Positions 1 through 5,200 of a DNA stretch of 5,512 nt are shown in pieces; position 1 is the stretch's first letter; the number at the start of each line of letters is the position of its first letter. The notes under the pieces were generated by a model. That model was not told the DNA's origin. It searched no databases and saw only the letters and a program-made list of their open reading frames with translations. The stretch is taken from the NCBI GenBank assembly GCA_003554115.1, contig PWFE01000144.1, positions 1 through 5,512 on the forward strand, in the 5' to 3' direction. A program made the position numbers and the translations under genes. The stretch is from Haloferacaceae archaeon (GTDB taxonomy: Archaea; Halobacteriota; Halobacteria; Halobacteriales; Haloferacaceae).

Positions 1-992
1 AAGAGGCAGAAACGACCCGTGAAACCATCGAGTCGAAAACACAAACCCGCAGACGAGTCACCGAAGCGATAGATCGACTCGACACCATCGCGGAGCTCAA
101 AACCGAGATCGACGACCACAGCGAGACCATCAACCGGCTCACCGAACGGCGTGAATCGCTGGCAGAGCGCAACGAAGAGCGACGAAACTGGCTGGCAGAC
201 AAACGCAAGCGACTCACAGCACTGCGAGACGAGTTCGACGAGGCCGCCGTCGAAACCGCCCGTAAGCGAAAGGAAAACGCCGAGGAGTATATCGAATCGT
301 TCACCTCGAAACTGACAGATCTTCGCCACCAACGTGATGAACTCCAAAACGCCATCGGGGGAATAAAGGCCGACATTAGCCAACTGGAAGAGCTCAAAGC
401 CGACCGCAAGCGGCTCGCCGACCGAGTCGACAAACTCGAAGCCGTCCACGACGAAACCGAACAGCTCGAAACGATGTATGGCGATCTCCGCGGCGAACTC
501 CGCCGACAGAACGTCGAGAGCCTCGAACGCATGCTCAACGAGACGTTCGATCTCGTCTATGGCAACGACGCCTACTCGCATATCGAACTCGATGGCAACT
601 ACGAGCTAACCGTCTACCAGAAGGACAACCAGACCTTAGAGCCCGAACAGCTCTCTGGCGGCGAGCGCGCGCTGTTCAACCTCAGTCTCCGGTGTGCGAT
701 CTATCGGCTGCTGGCGGAGGGAATCGAGGGGGCCGCACCAACCCCACCGCTGATTCTCGATGAGCCAACCGTCTTTTTGGATTCGGGCCACGTCGGCCGC
801 CTAGTCGACCTGGTCGAAGAGATGCGCGGCTTCGGGGTTCGACAGATCCTCATCGTGAGCCACGATGATGAGTTGGTCGGGGCAGCCGACGAGTTGATTA
901 CGGTCGAGAAGAATCCGACGACCAATCAGTCGACAGTGAGCCACACGGAGTCGGCAGATCTCACTGTCCTCGGACAAGTAGGCGACGACTAA
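1..992 (+). CDS. rad50: Rad50 DNA double-strand break repair ATPase, C-terminal part (5' end outside window)
   Basis: This is the last 329 residues of Rad50, read from base 3 with no stop until TAA at 990-992. Rad50 is the SMC-like ATPase that pairs with the Mre11 nuclease to process double-strand breaks. Residues 1 to about 165 are a charged, Glu/Arg/Leu-rich coiled-coil stretch, the strand returning from the zinc hook; the hook itself lies upstream. The C-terminal ATPase lobe follows: the signature motif LSGGE at residues 217-221 (base 651), Walker B LILDEP with Asp253 and catalytic Glu254 (bases 750-767), D-loop Asp260 and H-loop His287 in VSHDDEL. About 30 polar residues follow the H-loop. 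All ATPase residues expected in this half are present and the frame is unbroken. An Mre11 gene would be expected upstream, as in other haloarchaea. The end overlaps the convergent gene at 989-1429 by 4 bases. The family call is firm because coiled coil plus signature plus Walker B plus this ending is typical of Rad50; another SMC-like protein is much less likely. Confidence 0.94.
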   Translation, partial: EAETTRETIESKTQTRRRVTEAIDRLDTIAELKTEIDDHSETINRLTERRESLAERNEERRNWLADKRKRLTALRDEFDEAAVETARKRKENAEEYIESFTSKLTDLRHQRDELQNAIGGIKADISQLEELKADRKRLADRVDKLEAVHDETEQLETMYGDLRGELRRQNVESLERMLNETFDLVYGNDAYSHIELDGNYELTVYQKDNQTLEPEQLSGGERALFNLSLRCAIYRLLAEGIEGAAPTPPLILDEPTVFLDSGHVGRLVDLVEEMRGFGVRQILIVSHDDELVGAADELITVEKNPTTNQSTVSHTESADLTVLGQVGDD

Positions 993-1429
993 CTATCACT
1001 GACAGAACAATCGCGTAGTTGGTCGACGGCGCGTCGGGCGAGATCCGTGGCGTCATAGCCGCGTCGACCCTGTGTGGTAGCTTCGTCAACCAGCCCGGCT
1101 GCCCGAAACTCACCGATCAGGCCGTGAAGGTCACTTTCACAAAGGCCGTAGCCATCGAGTAGCTCCAGCGTTGAGCAAGGCCCGCGATCGACCAACTCGA
1201 TTATAAGCCCGAGCGAGCGGTCGTTGTGGGTGGCAGTGAGGAGCCGTCGGACGGCGGGGTCGACTGCTGCGGCCGCTGTGATTAGTGGTGATTCGCCGTC
1301 GACAACGGTGAGTTGGTCGTTGTCGAGATACTGTTCTGCCCCCGTTTCGGGGTTTCTGACGAGACTGGTGTCGCTGGAGTGTTTGATGAGTAAATAGTGG
1401 GTCCCGTCGGCGTCGGCGACAGTTTGCAT
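989..1429 (-). CDS. Uncharacterised halobacterial protein with probable C-terminal winged helix (146 aa)
   Basis: This codes for a 146-residue protein that I do not recognise as a named family, though it resembles conserved hypothetical proteins of Halobacteria. The N-terminal third (residues 1-45) looks like a small beta domain, with [19 protein letters not shown] followed by EQYLDNDQL. Residues 62 to 140 look helical, with a winged-helix pattern: a helix around [12 protein letters not shown], a turn, a probable recognition helix around [17 protein letters not shown], and a wing-like segment near [19 protein letters not shown] binding is an inference from that pattern. The start is secure, because the first in-frame ATG after the preceding TAA is at 1429 and no GTG or TTG lies between them. 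It starts 27 bases after the 134-residue gene and has no convincing promoter of its own, so the two are probably co-transcribed. Only a weak GGAG lies about 15 bases upstream. Its stop overlaps the rad50 stop tail to tail. Confidence 0.82.
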   Translation of the reverse strand: MQTVADADGTHYLLIKHSSDTSLVRNPETGAEQYLDNDQLTVVDGESPLITAAAAVDPAVRRLLTATHNDRSLGLIIELVDRGPCSTLELLDGYGLCESDLHGLIGEFRAAGLVDEATTQGRRGYDATDLARRAVDQLRDCSVSDS

Positions 1430-1456
1430 TCGGTTTTCGTGATGCTCCCAAGTGAG

Positions 1457-1861
1457 TTAGTGGTTCTGCTCTGCAGAGTCCGCCTCATCGCTCCGGTTCA
1501 GTTCGTACGCGCGGTAGTGCTGAATGGCTCGAACGAGGCTAAAAGAACCAGCGAGCACAAGCACACCACCAACAGCGAGTTGCCCCCGGAACACCGCAAG
1601 CAGCAGGCCAATACTCACCAGCAGCACACCGGCTTTAGTTAACAAAACACACACTGCAAACGTGTTGAGTAGATCGCCGTCGACTGCCGAAAGGTCGGCC
1701 TCCAGACGCTCAATATCGACGACGACAGATTCGTAGTTTGTGACCGAAGGTGCTTTCGGAATCCTGATCGACCGCTCGGGATCGCCAAGCGACTGTTCCG
1801 TATCAGGGTCTGCCCACCGGTCGAGAAAGTCGTCGTCGCCGTCGGATGAATCAATGGGCAC
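1457..1861 (-). CDS. Uncharacterised two-transmembrane halobacterial protein (134 aa, GTG start)
   Basis: This codes for a small membrane protein of unknown function. The N-terminus is acidic (SSDGDDDFLDRWADPDTE, residues 5-22) and is followed by GDPERSIRIPKAPS (residues 26-39), a block that looks conserved-domain-like. Two hydrophobic segments follow, at about residues 72-91 and 95-112, separated by a very short FRGQ turn, so they form a hairpin in the membrane. The tail is charged and cytosolic-looking. I place the start at GTG 1861 rather than at the upstream ATG at 2092. The extra 77 residues of the longer reading are Ser/Thr/Arg-rich, run antisense-like across the 57-residue gene and look non-coding. 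A TATA/BRE-like element also lies about 27 bases before the GTG, as expected for a leaderless transcript. The halobacterial affiliation and position between rad50 and polB are clear, but the role is not. It lies 76 bases after the 57-residue gene. Confidence 0.8.
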   Translation of the reverse strand: MPIDSSDGDDDFLDRWADPDTEQSLGDPERSIRIPKAPSVTNYESVVVDIERLEADLSAVDGDLLNTFAVCVLLTKAGVLLVSIGLLLAVFRGQLAVGGVLVLAGSFSLVRAIQHYRAYELNRSDEADSAEQNH

Positions 1862-1885
1862 ACCGTGTTGTCGGAGCGGTAGCCC

Positions 1886-1896
1886 AAAAGTATTCG
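1886..1896 (-). promoter_or_regulatory. Probable BRE/TATA promoter for the 134-residue membrane protein gene
   Basis: Read on the - strand, 1896 to 1886 is CGAATACTTTT, resembling the purine-rich BRE followed by an AT-rich TATA-like box seen in haloarchaeal promoters. The box centre near 1889 lies about 27 bases upstream of the GTG at 1861, so transcription should begin at or next to the start codon, giving a leaderless mRNA. No ribosome-binding sequence is visible before the GTG, which agrees with this. Confidence 0.55.
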
Positions 1897-1907
1897 CGGT
1901 TCGGGCT

Positions 1908-1935
1908 GACTGCACCACAGTCGTGTTGCTCAACA
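1908..1935. repeat. Two adjacent short inverted repeats between two leftward genes
   Basis: Two perfect 5-bp-arm inverted repeats sit one base apart. GACTG at 1908-1912 pairs with CAGTC at 1918-1922 around a 5-base loop. TGTTG at 1924-1928 pairs with CAACA at 1931-1935 around a 2-base loop. They begin two bases past the stop of the 57-residue gene (1938-1940) and end just upstream of the promoter of the next gene. No T-run follows on the - strand, so they do not form a standard terminator. They could be a weak 3'-end structure or protein-binding half-sites, or they could be chance, since 5-bp arms are short. Confidence 0.3.
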
Positions 1936-1937
1936 GT

Positions 1938-2111
1938 CTATGCGAGGTCAGAAAGCGAGACCGCTCGGGTTGTTTCGACCCAAGCAAGTGGGTTTTCAGC
2001 GTCGTAAAACACCACACCGCCGTCGACTTCATACGATTCGACGGTCGCAACACCGGCTGGTTCGGCTGCGTCCGTTCGACCGCTCTGGGCATCGTCTACG
2101 TGGGTGGACAT
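1938..2111 (-). CDS. Small acidic halobacterial protein (57 aa)
   Basis: This codes for a 57-residue protein with a Ser/Thr/Asp-rich N-terminus (MSTHVDDAQSGRTD), then VESYEVDGGVVFYDAENPL (residues 24-42) and AWVETTRAVSLSDLA at the end. The second half reads as a compact beta-strand pattern and resembles a family of small halobacterial proteins that I recall but whose function is unknown to me. The reading frame stays open further upstream, into the antisense of polB. I chose ATG 2111 because the upstream translation is low-complexity Ser/Pro/Ala and a TATA-like TATTTA lies 28 bases before this ATG. There is no signal peptide, membrane segment or metal-binding cluster. It is the first gene of the leftward block and is transcribed away from polB, sharing its intergenic region. 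No T-run terminator follows, so readthrough into the 134-residue gene is possible. Confidence 0.78.
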   Translation of the reverse strand: MSTHVDDAQSGRTDAAEPAGVATVESYEVDGGVVFYDAENPLAWVETTRAVSLSDLA

Positions 2112-2139
2112 ACTCAACACATGGTAACGTTTGACACAG

Positions 2140-2152
2140 TAAATAGCTTGTT
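2140..2152 (-). promoter_or_regulatory. Probable TATA/BRE promoter for the 57-residue gene
   Basis: On the - strand, TATTTA occupies 2145 to 2140, preceded by the purine-containing AACAAGC at 2152 to 2146 as a possible BRE. The box centre is about 31 bases from the ATG at 2111, so a start site some 26-27 bases downstream would leave a 5' leader of only about 4-5 bases. This is the usual arrangement in haloarchaea. Confidence 0.55.
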
Positions 2153-2167
2153 GTTGGGTTGATCGTT

Positions 2168-2180
2168 GCCAACCGTTGGC
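2168..2180. repeat. 13-bp interrupted palindrome in the polB divergent intergenic region
   Basis: GCCAAC at 2168-2173 and GTTGGC at 2175-2180 are perfect 6-bp inverted arms around a single C. The palindrome lies between the two divergent promoters, about 23 bases upstream of the leftward TATA box and about 32 bases before the BRE-like part of the polB promoter. That position suits an operator acting on one or both promoters. No such regulator is known to me, and a 6-bp-arm palindrome in 142 bases could also occur by chance. Confidence 0.35.
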
Positions 2181-2211
2181 TGAGTTCTGGATGTCCGTCT
2201 GGATGAGCGGT

Positions 2212-2230
2212 CGAAAGCCCGGTCTTTTTA
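2212..2230 (+). promoter_or_regulatory. Probable BRE/TATA promoter for polB
   Basis: CGAAAG at 2212-2217 resembles a haloarchaeal BRE, and TTTTTA at 2225-2230 serves as a TATA-like box. The box centre is about 26 bases from the ATG at 2254, so the transcript would start at or within a base or two of the start codon. In-frame ATGs at 2191 and 2203 lie upstream of or before this element and would not be on such a transcript, which supports ATG 2254 as the polB start. Confidence 0.55.
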
Positions 2231-2244
2231 CTGAGACGGAACAA

Positions 2245-2249
2245 GAGGT
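2245..2249 (+). promoter_or_regulatory. Shine-Dalgarno-like GAGGT before polB
   Basis: GAGGT at 2245-2249 is complementary to the archaeal 16S rRNA 3' end and lies 4 bases before the ATG at 2254. It would only be used if transcription starts upstream of the position predicted from the TATA box. With a leaderless mRNA it would be absent, so the two start signals are alternatives. The spacing is slightly short for a good site. Confidence 0.3.
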
Positions 2250-2253
2250 CGCT

Positions 2254-5200
2254 ATGACACAGTCGGATCTCTCAACGTTTTCTTCTCCGGGCTCGGAGGC
2301 TGCCGACCCTGACGGGTCGGATGCAGCAGAGGCCGCGGCCGTCGTCGCGGGCAACGGCGGCGGGCACGTCAGCGAGGTTATCGATATCGACGAGGCGCGA
2401 TTCCCCGATTCGACGGGCACGGTCGAGCTAATGGTCACACAGGTCGACTACACAATCGAAGGCCGTGGCAACGAGGAACATCCCATCCTCCACGTCTTCG
2501 GTCGACGCGAGGACGGCACGCACGAACACGTCCGCGTGCTGGGCTTCGAGCCGTATTTTTATGTACCGACCGACTCGCTGGATTCGCCACCGGAAGAAAC
2601 GCATGATGTCGTTCTTGATAGTCGTGAGACCGATTATAATGGCGAGCCCTTCGAGAGCATTCGCGGCGAGAAACTCACCAAAGTCATCGGTCGAACGCCA
2701 CGCGATGTCGGCCAGATCCGCGATGAGTTCGATCATTATGAGGCCGACATTCTGTTTCCGAATCGGTTTTTGATTGATAAAGGAATCAACAGCGGGATTC
2801 GAGTCTCCGAGCGACGACTCGACAACGGGTCGATTCAGGTTCCCCACACCGAAGTTGTCGCCACGGACGTCGACAGCGAGCTACGGGTGAACATCTTCGA
2901 TATCGAGGTCAACGACAGAAACGGATTCCCCGAAGACGGCGAAGAGCCGATCATCTGTCTGACGAGCTACGATTCGTTCGACGACGAGTACGTCGTCTGG
3001 ATCTGGGAGTCCGACGTGGGCGACGGCGAGATACCCGACGAGTTGGCCGATTACGAGCCATACCGAGAGGGGATGTCGGTCGACGTCCGAAGCTACGACA
3101 CCGAGGCGGCGATGCTGGAGGCCTTTGTGAGGTATATCGAGACTACTGATCCGGATGTGCTTACTGGCTGGAACTTCGAGGATTTCGACGCGCCGTACTT
3201 CCTCGACCGGCTGGAAGAAGTCGACAGCGACACTGACAGAGATCTCTCCATTGACCGGCTCTCGCGGGTCGGCGAAGTGTGGCGATCCGGCTGGGGCGGT
3301 CCCGACATAAAAGGGCGTGTCGTCTTCGATCTGCTGTACGGCTACAAGCGCACGCAGTTTACCGAACTCGATTCCTATCGACTCGACGCAGTCGGCGAAA
3401 CCGAACTCGATATCGGCAAAGAGCGATACTCCGGCGATATCGGAGATCTCTGGGAAGACGATCCAACGCGGTTGTTGGAGTACAACCTCCGGGATGTCGA
3501 GTTGTGTGTCGAAATTGATCGCAAGCAGAATCTGATTGCCTTCTGGGATGAGGTACGAAAGTTCGTCGGCTGTAAGCTGGAGGATGCGCCGACGCCCGGC
3601 GATGCGGTCGACCAGTACGTCCTCCATAAGGCCTACGGGAAGTTCGCCCTGCCCACGAAGGGCAAACAGGACGCCGAGGAGTTCGAGGGAGGGGCGGTGT
3701 TCGATCCGATTACGGGTGTCAAAGAGAACGTCACCGTGCTCGACCTGAAATCGCTGTATCCGATGTGTATGGTGACGATTAACGCTGGACCCGAAACCAA
3801 GGTCGACGAAGCGTTCGACGGCGAAGTCTACCACGCACCCAACGGCAGTCGGTTTCGCAAGGAGCCGGATGGCATCATGCGGGAGATGGTCGACGAACTG
3901 CTGACTGAGCGGGAGAACAAAAAGGAGCTTCGGAACGACCACAACCCTGACAGCCAGCCGTATGCGATCTACGACCGCCAGCAGGCCGCCGTCAAGGTGA
4001 TTATGAACTGCTTTACGCCTGATACGGAGGTTCTCACACCCCAGGGAGTCTGCGACATCACTGACCTCACTGTCGGCGACGAAGTCTACTCACTCAATCC
4101 GGAGACGATGGAACTGGAAGTACAGCCGGTCACTGAGACACATGCGTACCCCGAGTACCGCGGCGAGTTGGTCGACATCCAGACGACGAAAACGGATTTC
4201 CGGGTAACGCCGAACCACCGGATGCTCGTCAGGAAAAACGACCGCAATGGAATCACCGAAGACGACTACAGTTTCGTCGAGGCTGGGGATCTCCACGAAT
4301 ACTGCAACTACGAACTTCCACACGACTGGACGTACGAAGGTGGTGAGCGACTCGACCGTATCGATCTCACCGAGTTCGAGGCAGTCGACGAGTACGAGGT
4401 ATGGGTCGAACCCGCTGTTCACGGTCATACCTTCACAGCCGAACTTGGCTTCACACCGCGCCGTGTGCCGAAAGGAGATATCGGCAAAACGGGCTACGTT
4501 TTCAGTCCCGAGGAGTTTGAGGCCAACCGCGAATACATTGAATCGGTCTGCAAACGGAGCTACATTCACACCGAGTCAGGTCGAAAATGGATTCCACGAA
4601 CGTACGATGGGGACGACTTCTTGGAATTCCTTGCGTGGTACATCACAGAAGGCAACACGTACACCTCAAAGCCTAAACAGTTCGGCGAGAACTTCCGTGG
4701 ACCGTCGACGACGGTTCAACTCGCTCAGAACGCGGTTACTGACGGAGGTGCGGCAACTGCCGAGGACCACCACACGAATATTGGCGCGCTACTCAACCGA
4801 ATGAGACTCGAGTATTATACTGATGATCGGTGCTATCAGTTCACCTCACGGCTGTTCGGTCGGCTCTTGGAGACGCTTTGCGGCGAGGATAGTTTCACCA
4901 AACGAATCCCCCAACTCGTCTTCGAGGCCAGCACCGAACAAAAAGAGCAATTCCTCTCGACGCTGGTCGACGGTGATGGCGACCGCCAGCCCGGTTCGTG
5001 GCGGTACACCACCGCAAGCGAACAGCTCCGGGACGACGTGTTGCGGCTCTGTACACACCTCGGAATTACCGCCAGCTACAACCAAGACAGCGGCTCATGG
5101 CGAATCTACGTAACCGAGGACAGCAAGAACTCGGTTCGGATGCACCGAAGCGGCTCGCGGAGCGCCGCCGAAGACGGTGTCTACTGTGTCACCGTCGAAG

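Noticed and set aside
771..779. A T-run inside the rad50 coding sequence as a possible terminator.
   Set aside because: It codes for the Val-Phe-Leu just before the D-loop Asp of Rad50 and sits well before the gene end; no hairpin precedes it.
1862..2092. An N-terminal extension of the two-transmembrane protein to an ATG at 2092.
   Set aside because: The translation is Arg/Ser/Thr-rich and non-acidic, overlaps the 57-residue gene on the same strand in another frame, and lies upstream of a good promoter placed for the GTG at 1861.
1397..2162. Several + strand open frames across the leftward gene block.
   Set aside because: They are antisense to genes with coherent protein features, have no plausible starts, and show a basic, Ser-rich composition unlike halophilic proteins.
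2112..2438. An N-terminal extension of the 57-residue protein to an ATG at 2438.
   Set aside because: The extra residues are low-complexity Ser/Ala/Pro/Glu, read antisense to the polB N-terminus and across both promoters. ATG 2111 has a correctly spaced TATA box.
2881..3942. A 353-codon open frame on the - strand opposite polB.
   Set aside because: It lies entirely within the polB exonuclease and palm coding region, has no promoter or start signal, and arises from the strong GTC/GAC/CTC codon bias of the sense strand.
4247..4804. A 185-codon + strand open frame inside intein 1.
   Set aside because: It is an out-of-frame shadow of the intein, Ser/Thr/Arg-rich, with no domain pattern; the intein frame is clearly the coding one.
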